From Kineosphaera limosa NBRC 100340 (GTDB lineage Bacteria > Actinomycetota > Actinomycetes > Actinomycetales > Dermatophilaceae): a stretch of 45,483 nt of DNA. The stretch is taken from assembly GCF_000298215.1 (NCBI RefSeq), contig NZ_BAHD01000016.1, forward strand, positions 1-45,483, in the 5' to 3' direction. Positions 24,933 to 33,518 of the stretch are shown piece after piece. The translations under genes were made by a program, and so were the position numbers. The stretch's first letter is position 1; each line of letters starts with the position of its first letter. The notes beneath the pieces are model-generated. The model ran no database searches and was not told the DNA's origin. It was given only the letters and a program-made list of their open reading frames with translations.

Positions 24933-25643
24933 TCAGGGGCGGTGGTCGCCCAACTGGTCGGCGTGGGTGGCGGCGAAGACGGCGGCCTGGGTGCGCCGCT
25001 CCATGCCCAGCTTGGCCAGGATCGCGGTGATGTAGTTCTTCACGGTCTTCTCCGCGAGAAACAACTCGGACCCGATCTGCCGATTTGTCAGACCGTCGGC
25101 GACCAGTACGAGAATGCGCCGCTCCTGCGGGGTCAGACTGCGCAGGCGTGGGTCGGTAGCGGTCGGGGACGTGAGGTTCTTCTGGGCGAGTGCGACGGCC
25201 TTGGGGTCCAGCAGCGATTCACCCCGGGCGACCCGCCGGATGGTCTCGACGAGGTCGCCGCCGCGGATGTCCTTGAGCAGGTAGCCGGAGGCGCCGGCGA
25301 GCACCGCCGCGGTGAGGGCCTGCTGGTCGTCGAAGCTGGTGAGGATCAATCCGCGGATGGAGGGGTCGACGGCGCGGATCTGCCGGCACACCTCGATGCC
25401 GGAGCCGTCGGGCAGCCGGGCGTCGAGTACCGCAACGTGCGGTCGCATGGCCGGGATCCGGCGAGCCGCCTCGGTCGCGGTCCCGGACTCACCGACGACC
25501 TCGACATCGCTCTCCAACTCGAGCAGCTCTCGCAGCCCGCGACGCACGATCTCGTGATCGTCGACGAGATAGACGCGCACCACCTGGCCGGTCGGACCGC
25601 CGCCGCGTTGGCTGGCGGCGTCCGGAGTGCTCGATCCGCTCAT
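24933..25643 (-). CDS. devR: NarL/FixJ-family response regulator (DosR/DevR-like)
   Basis: Response regulator of 236 residues. The receiver starts at VRVYLVDDHEIVRRGL, with phospho-acceptor Asp74 in AVLDARLPDGSG, Thr in LILTSFDD and Lys in GYLLKDI. The LuxR-type DNA-binding domain (LTPQERRILVLVADGLTNRQI) ends with LAEKTVKNYITAILAKLGM followed by ERRTQAAVFA, which is nearly identical to DosR/DevR of mycobacteria. It is 20 residues longer at the N-terminus than DevR. The ATG at 25643 has a GGAAGGGA ribosome binding site; a GTG at codon 21 would give the exact DevR start. The ATG overlaps the glnE stop codon (ATGA), so it is coupled to glnE. The kinase lies downstream past the Usp-like gene. Confidence 0.92.
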   Translation of the reverse strand: MSGSSTPDAASQRGGGPTGQVVRVYLVDDHEIVRRGLRELLELESDVEVVGESGTATEAARRIPAMRPHVAVLDARLPDGSGIEVCRQIRAVDPSIRGLILTSFDDQQALTAAVLAGASGYLLKDIRGGDLVETIRRVARGESLLDPKAVALAQKNLTSPTATDPRLRSLTPQERRILVLVADGLTNRQIGSELFLAEKTVKNYITAILAKLGMERRTQAAVFAATHADQLGDHRP

Positions 25644-28600
25644 GCTCTCGTTCCCTTCCTGGCCGCCGGGGCTCCGTTACCCACGCGCTCGGTCGACTCC
25701 TGCCGACCGTAGAACACCCGTTCGGTGACCTCGCGCGCGTGGCGAGCTCGGCGGCTGTAGGTCTCGCCGAGTAGATACCCCTCACCGGGGCCGCCACCGA
25801 GGATCCGGTTGGCGCCCTCGGCGTCACGCACGTCGGCCGGGACGGCATCGCTGGACCGACCGCGCCAGAGCATCATCGCATCGCGCACGTCGGAGGCGTA
25901 CTGCCAGGCCTGTTCGAGTCGCTCTCCGTCGTCGGCATCCAACAGTCCGGCGGCAACCTCCGCGTGCAAAGCCCCCAGGGTAGCGCTGGTGCGCAGGTCG
26001 GGATAGGCGTGGGCGTGCTGCATCTGCAGCAACTGCACGGTCCACTCGATGTCGCTGAGCCCGCCGCGACCGAGCTTGAGGTGCCGCCGCGGATCGGCGC
26101 CGCGGGGCAGCCGCTCGGACTCCATCCGGGCCTTGAGCCGGCGCATCTCGCGCACCGCTGCGGCATCCAGGCCGTCGGCCGGCCAGCGCAGCGGGTCGAT
26201 GAGCGTGATGAACTCGGCACCCAACTCGGCGTCGCCGGCCACGGGCCGAGCCCGCAGCAACGCCTGCGCCTCCCACGGTTGGGACCAGCGGTCGTAGTAG
26301 GCGGCGTAGCCGCCGATGGTGCGCGACACCGGCCCCGACTTGCCCTCGGGCCGCAGGTCGAGGTCGACCTCCAGGGCGGGATCGGGGCCGGGCAGACCGA
26401 CGATCCGGCGCATCTCCAGCACGGCGGCACCGACCGCGGCCTGAGCCTCCCGCTCGTCGGCGCCGTCGTGCGGTCGGTGCGCGACGAGCACGTCGGCGTC
26501 GGAGGCGTAGCCGCACTCCCGGCCACCGAGGCGCCCCATGCCGATGAGGACGATGTCGGCGGGCACCGGCGAGCGCCGCTCGATCCCGACTTTCTTCGTG
26601 GCGATGTAGAGGGCGGCCTCCAGCAGCGCCTCGGTCAGGTCGGTGAGGGCCTCCTGCACGACCTGGGTCGAGACGACTCGCACGAGGTCGGCCAGGGCGA
26701 TGCGGAACAGCTCCTGGCGGCGGATGACGCGCACGGCCTCGATGGCCGACTCCGCGTCGTCCTTGCGGGCCACTGCGCTGCGCATGGTGCGCAGCACCTG
26801 CTCGCGGCTGCGCGGCTGCAGACCGGCGTCCTCGGCCAAGATGCGCACCGACTCCGGGGCGCGCATCAGCAGGTCGGCTGCGTATCGGCTGCGGGCCAGC
26901 ACGTGCGCCAGCCGCTCGGCGGCCTTGCCCTCGTCGCGCAGCATCTTCATGTACCAGTGGGTGCCGCCGAGCGATTCGGAGAGGCGCCGGAACGCCAGCA
27001 GGCCCGCGTCGGGGTCGGCCTCGTCGGCGAACCAGCCGAGCATGACCGGCAGCAATTGCCGCTGGATGGCGCTGGTGCGGCTCGTGCCGACCGTCAGTGC
27101 CTCCAGGTGGCGCAGCGCGCCGGCGGGGTCGCGGAAGCCGAGCGCGGACAGGCGTTCCTTGGCCGCCTGCGGGCTCAGGCGCGCGTCGTCCGGCGACAGG
27201 CGCGCCGTCGCCGACAGCAGCGGACGGTAGAACAACTGCTCGTGGATGCGGCGCACATCGCGTTTGATGGCCCGCCACCGCTCGTCGAGGTCCCTGATCG
27301 GGTCGGCGCGCAGGCCCAGACTGCGACCCAGCCGCCGCAGATCCTCCGGCGAGGTCGGCAGCAGGTGGGTGCGGCGCATCCGCGAGACCTGGATGCGGTG
27401 TTCGAGGCTGCGCAGAAAACGGTAGGCACCCTCGAGCCGCGCTGCGTCGTCCCGACCGACGTAGCCGCGGTCGGCCAGGGCGGCGAGTGCCGCCAGGGTG
27501 GTCGGCGAGCGCAGTTGGTCGTCGTGCCGGCCGTGCACGAGCTGCAGCAGTTGCACGGAGAACTCCACATCGCGCAGGCCGCCGACGCCGAGCTTGAGCT
27601 GCCGCTCGGCCTCCCGGGTGGGCACGTGGTCTTCGACGCGTCGGCGCATGGACTGCACGTCTTCGACGAAGTTCGGGCGGCTCGCGGCCTCCCAGACCAT
27701 CGGCCCGATCGTCTCCAGGTAGGCGCGACCCACCTCCTGATCGCCGGCGACCAGCCGGGCCTTGAGCAGGGCCTGGAACTCCCACGTCTTGGCCCACCGC
27801 TTGTAGTAGCCGGCGTGGCTGGCGACGGTGCGCACCAGCGGGCCCTGCTTACCCTCGGGACGCAGGGCCGCGTCGACGGGCCACAGCGTGCCCTCGGCGG
27901 TCGCGGCCGAGCAGGCGCGCATGAGCGTCGTGGCCAGGGTCGTGGCGGCCGCGATGCAGTCGGCCTCGCTCACCGGCTCGCCGGTCGACTCACCGGTCGA
28001 TTCACCGGGCGACTCCCCCTCCTGCGACGGGGGCGCCGGGGGTTCGGCGACGAAGATGACGTCGACGTCGGAGACGTAGTTCAACTCACGGCCACCGCAC
28101 TTACCCATGCCGATGACCGCCAGCCGGGCCGCCGCGGCGGCGTCCGGATGCTGCTCACGCGCGATGGCGTGCGCGGCCTCCAGCGCGGCGGCGGCCAGGT
28201 CGGCCAGGTCGGCCGCGATGTCGGGCATGACCTGGGCGGGGTCGCTGCAGGTCAGATCGGTGGCGGCGATGCCCAGCAGTTGCTCGCGGTAGCCCAGCCG
28301 CAGCGCGTCCTCGGCGCTGCGCTCGCCGCGGGCCGGTGCGCCGACGGCTTGCACCAGGCGTGCCGACCGGGCAGCGGCATCGAGCCGCTGGGCGTGGGCG
28401 GCGGCCGGCCAGTGCTGCGGATGCCGGGCCAGGTGGTCACCCAGGGCCGCGGAGGCGCCGAGCACGGCCAGCAGCCGGTCGCGGTCGACGCCGTGCCGGG
28501 TGAGCAGCTCGCGCAGCTCCGGCAGCCGCACGTCGGGCGGCGGCCCGTTGGAGGAGGTGGGGCTGGAGCCGTCCGCCGTCTCCAGCATCCGCACCAGCGC

Positions 28601-28789
28601 CAGCAACGCGAGCACCGGCTCGGCCGTGTAGGCCAGGGCCCGCAGCAGCCCCGTCTCGTCGCGCTCCAGGTCTACCAGCCCGGCCAACACCGGCGACTGC
28701 GCCAACGCCAACGCCCGTTTGGAGTTCTCGAAACCCAGCTTGGCCAGCCACGCAATCGGGCTGCTGGACCCTCTCTCGACGACCGCCAT
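25640..28789 (-). CDS. glnE: Bifunctional glutamine-synthetase adenylyltransferase/deadenylase
   Basis: Adds and removes AMP at the regulatory Tyr of glutamine synthetase in response to nitrogen state. The 1049 residues show the two homologous nucleotidyltransferase halves: GMGKCGGRELNYVSDVDVIF in the first and GMGRLGGRECGYASDADVLV in the second, each followed by a RPEGKQGP/RPEGKSGP motif and the helical GlnE domain (KLGVGGLRDVEF and KLGRGGLSDIEW). A short Ser-Thr-Gly-Glu repeat sits in the first half. It follows glnA2 by 27 bp and is in turn coupled to the devR gene, so the three may share a transcript. The targets include GlnA1 (Tyr402) encoded about 6 kb away. The long plus-strand open frame opposite it is a shadow. 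Confidence 0.96.
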   Translation of the reverse strand: MAVVERGSSSPIAWLAKLGFENSKRALALAQSPVLAGLVDLERDETGLLRALAYTAEPVLALLALVRMLETADGSSPTSSNGPPPDVRLPELRELLTRHGVDRDRLLAVLGASAALGDHLARHPQHWPAAAHAQRLDAAARSARLVQAVGAPARGERSAEDALRLGYREQLLGIAATDLTCSDPAQVMPDIAADLADLAAAALEAAHAIAREQHPDAAAAARLAVIGMGKCGGRELNYVSDVDVIFVAEPPAPPSQEGESPGESTGESTGEPVSEADCIAAATTLATTLMRACSAATAEGTLWPVDAALRPEGKQGPLVRTVASHAGYYKRWAKTWEFQALLKARLVAGDQEVGRAYLETIGPMVWEAASRPNFVEDVQSMRRRVEDHVPTREAERQLKLGVGGLRDVEFSVQLLQLVHGRHDDQLRSPTTLAALAALADRGYVGRDDAARLEGAYRFLRSLEHRIQVSRMRRTHLLPTSPEDLRRLGRSLGLRADPIRDLDERWRAIKRDVRRIHEQLFYRPLLSATARLSPDDARLSPQAAKERLSALGFRDPAGALRHLEALTVGTSRTSAIQRQLLPVMLGWFADEADPDAGLLAFRRLSESLGGTHWYMKMLRDEGKAAERLAHVLARSRYAADLLMRAPESVRILAEDAGLQPRSREQVLRTMRSAVARKDDAESAIEAVRVIRRQELFRIALADLVRVVSTQVVQEALTDLTEALLEAALYIATKKVGIERRSPVPADIVLIGMGRLGGRECGYASDADVLVAHRPHDGADEREAQAAVGAAVLEMRRIVGLPGPDPALEVDLDLRPEGKSGPVSRTIGGYAAYYDRWSQPWEAQALLRARPVAGDAELGAEFITLIDPLRWPADGLDAAAVREMRRLKARMESERLPRGADPRRHLKLGRGGLSDIEWTVQLLQMQHAHAYPDLRTSATLGALHAEVAAGLLDADDGERLEQAWQYASDVRDAMMLWRGRSSDAVPADVRDAEGANRILGGGPGEGYLLGETYSRRARHAREVTERVFYGRQESTERVGNGAPAARKGTRA

Positions 28790-28816
28790 CAGTGCTTCGC
28801 TCTCAGCGCGCCGTCG

Positions 28817-30154
28817 TCACAGAACGGGCAGCAGCCGCTCGAGTTCCAGCGGCGTGACCTGCGCCCGGTAGTCCGTCCACTCCCGCCGCTTGTTGCGCAG
28901 GAAGACGTCGAAGACGTGCTCGCCGAGCACCTGCGCGACGAAGTCCGAGCGCTCCATGGTCTGGATCGCCTCGTGCAGCGAGGTGGGCAGCGGGTCGATC
29001 CCGAGGGCCTGCCGCTCCGCCTCCGTGAGGGCCCAGACGTCGTCCTCAGCCTCCTCGGGCAACTCCAGCTCGCGCTCCACCCCGTCCAGGCCCGCCATGA
29101 GCAGCACGGCGAACGCGAGATAGGGGTTGCAGGCGGGGTCCAGGGTACGCACCTCGATGCGCGAACTGTTCTCCTTGTGCGGTTTGTACATCGGCACCCG
29201 CACCATCGCACTGCCGTTGTTGTGCCCCCAGCACACGTACGCGGGGGCCTCGCCGCCGCCCCAGAGCCGCTTGTAGGAGTTGACCCACTGGTTGGTGACG
29301 GCGGTGATCTCCGAGCCGTGCGCCAGCAGGCCCGCGATGAACTGGCGGGCGACCTTGCTCAGCTGGTAGCGGCCGCCGGCCTCGAAGAAGACGTTGCGGT
29401 CACCCTCGAAGAGCGACAGGTGCGTGTGCATGCCCGAACCCTGCGCGGTCGACAGCGGCTTGGGCATGAAGGAGGCGAAGCAGTCCTGCTGCAGCGCGAC
29501 CTCCTTGATGACCGTCCGGAACGTCATGATGTTGTCCGCGGTCGACAGCGCGTCGGCGTAGCGCAGGTCGATCTCCTGCTGGCCGGGGCCGGTCTCGTGG
29601 TGGGAGAACTCCACCGAGATGCCCATCGACTCCAGCATCGTGATGGCCCGGCGACGGAAGTCCTGACCCAGCCCTTGAGGCACGTGGTCGAAGTAGCCGG
29701 CCTGGTCGACCGGCTCCGGCGGCTGCCCGGGCTTGATCGGCGTCTTGAAGAGGAAGAACTCGATCTCGGGGTGGGTGTAGAAGCTGAACCCCATGTCGGC
29801 CGCCTTGGCCAGCGCGCGACGCAGCACGAACCGCGGGTCAGCGTAGCTGGGGGTGCCGTCGGGCATGAGGATGTCGCCGAACATGCGGGCCGTACCGGGC
29901 GGGCTGCCGCGCCAGGGCAACACCTGGAAGGTGCTGGGGTCGGGGCGCACGAGCATGTCGGATTCGGTGATGCGGCTGAAGCCCTCGATGGCGCTGCCAT
30001 CGAAACCCAAGCCCTCGTCGAAGGCGCCCTCGAGTTCGGCCGGGGCGACGGCCACCGACTTCAACGTGCCGAGCACGTCGGTGAACCACAGGCGCACGAA
30101 CCGGATGTCGCGCTCCTCGATCGTGCGCAGGACGAACTCTTGTTGACGGTCCAT
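28817..30154 (-). CDS. glnA2: Glutamine synthetase (GlnA2-type)
   Basis: Second type I glutamine synthetase-family enzyme, 445 residues from the ATG at 30154. It carries FVLRTIEERDIRFVRLWFTD, FDGSAIEGFSRITESDM, SHHETGPGQQEIDLRYADAL, GSGMHTHLSLF, and VRVPMYKPHKENSSRIEVR. At the position of the adenylylation site it reads DDVWALTEAERQ, with Trp in place of Tyr, so control by GlnE adenylylation is unlikely. In Streptomyces, GlnA2-like proteins may act as gamma-glutamylpolyamine synthetases; in Mycobacterium GlnA2 is a minor synthetase. No ribosome binding site is evident and a CAAGAT hexamer lies 6 bp before the ATG, suggesting a leaderless start. glnE follows after 27 bp, as in the mycobacterial order. 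Confidence 0.93.
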   Translation of the reverse strand: MDRQQEFVLRTIEERDIRFVRLWFTDVLGTLKSVAVAPAELEGAFDEGLGFDGSAIEGFSRITESDMLVRPDPSTFQVLPWRGSPPGTARMFGDILMPDGTPSYADPRFVLRRALAKAADMGFSFYTHPEIEFFLFKTPIKPGQPPEPVDQAGYFDHVPQGLGQDFRRRAITMLESMGISVEFSHHETGPGQQEIDLRYADALSTADNIMTFRTVIKEVALQQDCFASFMPKPLSTAQGSGMHTHLSLFEGDRNVFFEAGGRYQLSKVARQFIAGLLAHGSEITAVTNQWVNSYKRLWGGGEAPAYVCWGHNNGSAMVRVPMYKPHKENSSRIEVRTLDPACNPYLAFAVLLMAGLDGVERELELPEEAEDDVWALTEAERQALGIDPLPTSLHEAIQTMERSDFVAQVLGEHVFDVFLRNKRREWTDYRAQVTPLELERLLPVL

Positions 30155-30321
30155 ACGATGATCTTGCCGCACCACCCCCAGGCATTGGCGGCTGACCCGG
30201 GCGTTTCGTCCCTTGACGTGCGTGACCTGCACCGAACCCATTGCGCGCGGGCCTTTTGGGTGATGTGGTTGGAGGACTTGGCCCGTCGGGACGCCGACGG
30301 GCACGCAGCGAGGAGGTTGGC

Positions 30322-30729
30322 ATGACCGTGGAGAATGTCGAAACCGATACAGACTCCAAGCCGGCGGACGTCATCGAAGTCGTCCAGCACGTGCAGCGCC
30401 CCATCGGCGAGGTGTGGGGGCGCCTGACGCAGAAGGAAGGCATCGAGGCCTTCCTCGGCGAAGGCGCGACGCTGGGTGACAAGGGGGATGCGTGGCACGC
30501 CGGCGACGGGACGTACGGAGTGACGCGTAGCTACCATCCGGAGCAGCAGGTGCGAGTGTCCTGGCACGCCGACGCCGACGCGCCGCCGACGCTGGTCGAC
30601 CTGCAGATGAGCCAGGAGGGCGAGGGGACCCTGCTCACGCTGCGGCACGAGAATCTGACGCAGGACATGGACCGCGAGGCCCTGGAGCGGCGCTGGGACG
30701 CCGCGATGCACCGCCTCACGCAGGTCTGA
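30322..30729 (+). CDS. SRPBCC (START-like) family protein
   Basis: A 135-residue protein from the ATG at 30322 with AGGAGG at 30311-30316. It has the helix-grip pattern of the polyketide-cyclase/SRPBCC superfamily: IEVVQHVQRPIGEVWGRLTQ with beta1 and helix1, a central YHPEQQVRVSWHAD, and a C-terminal helix ENLTQDMDREALERRWDAAM that resembles AHSA1-type members. The ligand is unknown. It has no obvious operon partner: it is divergent from glnA2 and followed by a strong terminator. Confidence 0.75.
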   Translation: MTVENVETDTDSKPADVIEVVQHVQRPIGEVWGRLTQKEGIEAFLGEGATLGDKGDAWHAGDGTYGVTRSYHPEQQVRVSWHADADAPPTLVDLQMSQEGEGTLLTLRHENLTQDMDREALERRWDAAMHRLTQV

Positions 30730-30746
30730 GTCGGCAGCTGCACGTC

Positions 30747-30779
30747 GAGGGCCCCGGAGCGTGATGCTCCGGGGCCCTC
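30747..30779 (+). terminator. Hairpin terminator (bidirectional)
   Basis: gagggccccggagc (30747-30760) and gctccggggccctc (30766-30779) form a perfect 14-bp stem with a 5-nt loop. It lies 18 bp past the SRPBCC stop codon and 26 bp past the end of the convergent small gene, so it can serve both. Confidence 0.85.
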
Positions 30780-30805
30780 GTGGCTACTGGGCTAGCGGGT
30801 CGCGG

Positions 30806-31000
30806 TCAGGACTTTTCGCCCTCGCCCCACTCGTTGTACTCGCGGTCTTCCTCGTCCCACGCCTCGGTCTTCTCCTTGGCGGTCTCCAGGGCGCGCTGGG
30901 CCTCCTCGCGGGTCTCGTACGGACCCATGAGGTTCTCCCCCGCGGACTTGGTCTCGTCGGGCTCCACCTGACCGGTGCGCACGTTGTACCAGAACGTCAT
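30806..31000 (-). CDS. Small conserved actinobacterial protein (SPOR-like)
   Basis: A 64-residue protein from the ATG at 31000, with AGGAAGG just upstream. It reads MTFWYNVRTGQVEPDETKS, then ENLMGPYETREEAQRALETA and a very acidic end. This pattern (Trp-Tyr-Asn-Val-Arg-Thr-Gly, then Gly-Pro-Tyr-x-Thr-Arg-Glu-Glu-Ala) is common to small actinobacterial proteins annotated as SPOR-domain-like, and resembles a single SPOR repeat fold. The function is not known. It is divergent from ppgK. Confidence 0.8.
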   Translation of the reverse strand: MTFWYNVRTGQVEPDETKSAGENLMGPYETREEAQRALETAKEKTEAWDEEDREYNEWGEGEKS

Positions 31001-31117
31001 GACAACCTTCCTGCATCGAGGCGACCGCGGGCCGGGGCGGGCCGCGCTGGGCTTCACCGTACCCCCGGTGCGTGCTCGGCGAGGCCGTGCGCGGGCACAT
31101 GCGGGGACGGGTGGGCC

Positions 31118-31123
31118 TAGACT
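31118..31123 (+). promoter_or_regulatory. -10 hexamer (TAGACT) of ppgK
   Basis: TAGACT lies 62 bp before the ppgK ATG, which has GAGGAG as its ribosome binding site. It is the same hexamer as in the E2 and rnpB promoters of this window. Confidence 0.4.
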
Positions 31124-31184
31124 GCAGCCCAACTTGAAGTGAAGCAGCGGGCGCGACCCGCGATCGGCGGCGAGGAGTGCAGCG

Positions 31185-31946
31185 ATGACCGAGCAGACCT
31201 ACCCCCTGGGGATCGACGTCGGCGGCAGCGGCATCAAGGGTGCGCCCGTCGACCTGGGCGCCGGAGCGTTCGCCGCGGAGCGCCTCCGCATCGAGACCCC
31301 GCACGACTCCACTCCGCGCAACGTCGTGGACGTCATCGCGCAGGTCGCCGAGCAGTTCGCCGACGCCACCGCGGGACGCGCGATCGGCGTGACCGTGCCG
31401 GCGGTCGTGACGCACGGCGTCGTGCGCTCGGCCGCGAACATCGACGACAGCTGGATCGACACGGACGCGGGTGCCCTGCTGCGCGAGAAGCTCGGCCGCC
31501 CGGTGACGGTGCTCAACGACGCCGACGCCGCCGGGGTCGCCGAGATGCGCTTCGGCGCCGGCAAGGACGCGCGGGGCACCGTGCTCATCGCGACGCTGGG
31601 CACCGGCATCGGCACGGCCCTGTTCGTCGACGGCATCCTCGTACCCAACACCGAGTTCGGGCACCTGGAAATCGACGGCCACGACGCCGAGTCCAAGGCC
31701 GCGAACAGCGCCCGGGAGCGCGAGGACCTGTCGTGGAAGGCGTGGGCCAAGCGGCTGCAGCGCTACTTCTCGCACATCGAGTGGCTGCTGTGGCCCGACC
31801 TCATCATCGTCGGCGGCGGCGTCAGCAAGAAGGCCGACAAGTTCTTGCCGCTGCTGGACCTACGCGCCCCGATCATCCCGGCGCAACTGCTCAACGACGC
31901 CGGCATCATCGGCGCCGCCTACCAAGCGGAGCAAAACGCCCAGTAG
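31185..31946 (+). CDS. ppgK: Polyphosphate glucokinase
   Basis: ROK-family kinase that phosphorylates glucose with polyphosphate (and ATP), common in actinobacteria. The 253 residues contain the phosphate motif [17 protein letters not shown] at the N-terminus, [15 protein letters not shown] with the catalytic Asp, the [15 protein letters not shown]-like second phosphate motif (read as [14 protein letters not shown]), and [11 protein letters not shown], which replaces the zinc-binding ROK motif and is typical for PpgK. Its size and motifs are normal. It ends 6 bp from the convergent metallo-hydrolase. Confidence 0.94.
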   Translation: MTEQTYPLGIDVGGSGIKGAPVDLGAGAFAAERLRIETPHDSTPRNVVDVIAQVAEQFADATAGRAIGVTVPAVVTHGVVRSAANIDDSWIDTDAGALLREKLGRPVTVLNDADAAGVAEMRFGAGKDARGTVLIATLGTGIGTALFVDGILVPNTEFGHLEIDGHDAESKAANSAREREDLSWKAWAKRLQRYFSHIEWLLWPDLIIVGGGVSKKADKFLPLLDLRAPIIPAQLLNDAGIIGAAYQAEQNAQ

Positions 31947-31952
31947 CCCTGT

Positions 31953-32624
31953 TCAGAGGGTGATCGCCGCGCCGCCGGCGATGTCGACGACCTCCAGCCC
32001 TTCGACGACTTGGCCGCCGAGGTTGCCGATCTGGCGCAGGTAGAGCTCGCGGCCGGTGGGGCTGAGCAGCCCGTCGTGGATCGGCACGAAGCGGGGCGCG
32101 CCGATGCGGCGGACGAAGTCGACGGTCTCCTTCATGGCGCACCAGGGCGCGTTGACCGGTACGCCGAGCACGTCGACCTGCCCGGGGTCGGCGTCGAGGG
32201 CGTCGCCGGGGTGAAAGAAGCTCGGCTCGCCGTCGGCGCGCAGCACGACGCCGGTGTTGTCGATGCGGGGGATGTCGACGTGGATGACCGCGTGCTGCTG
32301 TCCGACCGGGTCGAGGGTCACTCCCCCGTCGAGGGTCACTGCCTGGCCGCGGACGAGGGTCTCGATGTCGCGGGGCAGGTCGCCTTGGTCGCGCAACTGC
32401 CCCGCCGTCTGGGCCTCCAGCAGCACGCGGGCGCCGGGGTTGGCGGCGACCAGCGGCCCGAACCGTTTGGGATCGCAGTGGTCCGGATGCTGATGGGTCA
32501 CCAGGATCGCGTCGAGGTCACGCAGGTCTTCGAAGCCGTGCGAGAACGCGCCGGGATCGAGCAACACCCGCCGATCCGCGATCTCGACCAGCACGCAGGA
32601 GTGTCCGAAGTGAGTCAGGCGCAT
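31953..32624 (-). CDS. MBL-fold metallo-hydrolase
   Basis: Beta-lactamase-fold hydrolase of 223 residues, related to the UlaG/YtnP-like group. The start MRLTHFGHSCVLVE is typical, and the metal-binding motif THQHPDHCD (His-x-His-x-Asp-His) is intact, with later His and Asp residues in FFHPGDALD and PIHDG. The substrate is unknown. A TAGGGT hexamer 7 bp before the ATG without a ribosome binding site suggests a leaderless mRNA. It is convergent with ppgK. Confidence 0.9.
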   Translation of the reverse strand: MRLTHFGHSCVLVEIADRRVLLDPGAFSHGFEDLRDLDAILVTHQHPDHCDPKRFGPLVAANPGARVLLEAQTAGQLRDQGDLPRDIETLVRGQAVTLDGGVTLDPVGQQHAVIHVDIPRIDNTGVVLRADGEPSFFHPGDALDADPGQVDVLGVPVNAPWCAMKETVDFVRRIGAPRFVPIHDGLLSPTGRELYLRQIGNLGGQVVEGLEVVDIAGGAAITL

Positions 32625-32631
32625 GTGCCTC

Positions 32632-32637
32632 ACCCTA
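32632..32637 (-). promoter_or_regulatory. -10 hexamer (TAGGGT) of the leaderless MBL-hydrolase gene
   Basis: On the minus strand TAGGGT ends seven bases before the ATG at 32624, with no ribosome binding site in between. Confidence 0.4.
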
Positions 32638-32843
32638 GCCAGGTGCGGCGTATGAGTCTTCGTGAAGACGTCGCGGGGCCTTGAACACCCGGCCCCTGGC
32701 GGAAGGAACCGCAGCATTACCAACCCCAGGCGCAAACTTGACCTCCTGCAGGCTCAACCGACATCGAGTCGCGACCCGAACGCCCCTCCGCAGCCTTACG
32801 ATTCTTCGACGAGGACAAACTCCCCCGCTTCAGCGAGGAGCCG

Positions 32844-33443
32844 ATGAACGCGATCTCGATGCACAGGCTCGCTCGACGGCCGGGACTGCTTGCCGTTGCC
32901 GGGATGCTAGCCCTCAGCGTCGCGGCGTGCGGAACCATGGGAGCCGCAAGAGTTCAGCCCATGGGGAGCAACCCTAGGGGTATGGCCACCACGGTCGACG
33001 GCCCTGTCCTTTGGGGAGCCGGAATATGGTGCAGTAACACGGCCAGGGGGGTCGATATCGAAGACGTCATTTGGCAGGAGAACGACGAGATTGACATTGT
33101 GGCCTTCTCCGTGCAGAGCTTCGCTCCTTTCGAGAACAGGATGGGACGGATAACGGCGACCCTGGAGAAGGAGTATCCCGACACTTACAACGACCGTACG
33201 GTTCGCGGCCGTTGCGACGACGACCCTTCTGACGCTGACTCCGCACAGAACAACGGCGCTCCTTCGAAGGTATTGAGTCAGCTCGTGCTCGAACTGCGTC
33301 TGGCGGACCCGACGAAAGTGGGCCACGCCATGGGGTTGCGGGCAAGGACTGCCAGGGGCGTCAGCGCGGCCGAGCCGGTCACGGTCGTCCTGTGCCCCGC
33401 CGACATGAAACCGTGCGAAGAGGATTCGTGGAAGAAGCAGTAG
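32844..33443 (+). CDS. Putative lipoprotein of unknown function
   Basis: A 199-residue protein (ATG 32844, GAGGAG at 32835-32840) with a lipoprotein signal peptide: Arg-rich n-region, LLAVAGMLALSVAAC with the lipobox Ala-Ala-Cys, then Gly. The mature part has four further Cys residues (in WCSNT, GRCDD, LCPAD and PCEED), which may form disulfides. I recognise no domain. Codon use is visibly less G/C-biased at third positions than in the neighbouring backbone genes, and the gene stands alone between the hydrolase and guaB1, which suggests horizontal gain. An in-frame ATG at codon 6 is an alternative start. Confidence 0.75.
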   Translation: MNAISMHRLARRPGLLAVAGMLALSVAACGTMGAARVQPMGSNPRGMATTVDGPVLWGAGIWCSNTARGVDIEDVIWQENDEIDIVAFSVQSFAPFENRMGRITATLEKEYPDTYNDRTVRGRCDDDPSDADSAQNNGAPSKVLSQLVLELRLADPTKVGHAMGLRARTARGVSAAEPVTVVLCPADMKPCEEDSWKKQ

Positions 33444-33504
33444 CGCATTGACCCGCGCCCGCATCCCCTCCCCTCGCGATTCGGGCGAACCGGGTGATCG
33501 CGCC

Positions 33505-33510
33505 TAGCAT
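33505..33510 (+). promoter_or_regulatory. -10 hexamer (TAGCAT) of leaderless guaB1
   Basis: TAGCAT ends eight bases before the guaB1 GTG, with no ribosome binding site between them. Confidence 0.4.
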
Positions 33511-33518
33511 GGCCCACC

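Noticed and set aside
30203-30226. GlnR-like half-sites before glnA2
   Set aside because: gtttc, ttgac and gtgac are present, but the gap between the first two is 5 bp instead of 6 and the third half-site is out of phase.
25964-30325. Plus-strand open frame of about 1450 codons opposite glnE and glnA2
   Set aside because: Its length is due to the absence of stop codons in the antisense of high-GC genes. The product shows no family features, and both sense genes are certain.
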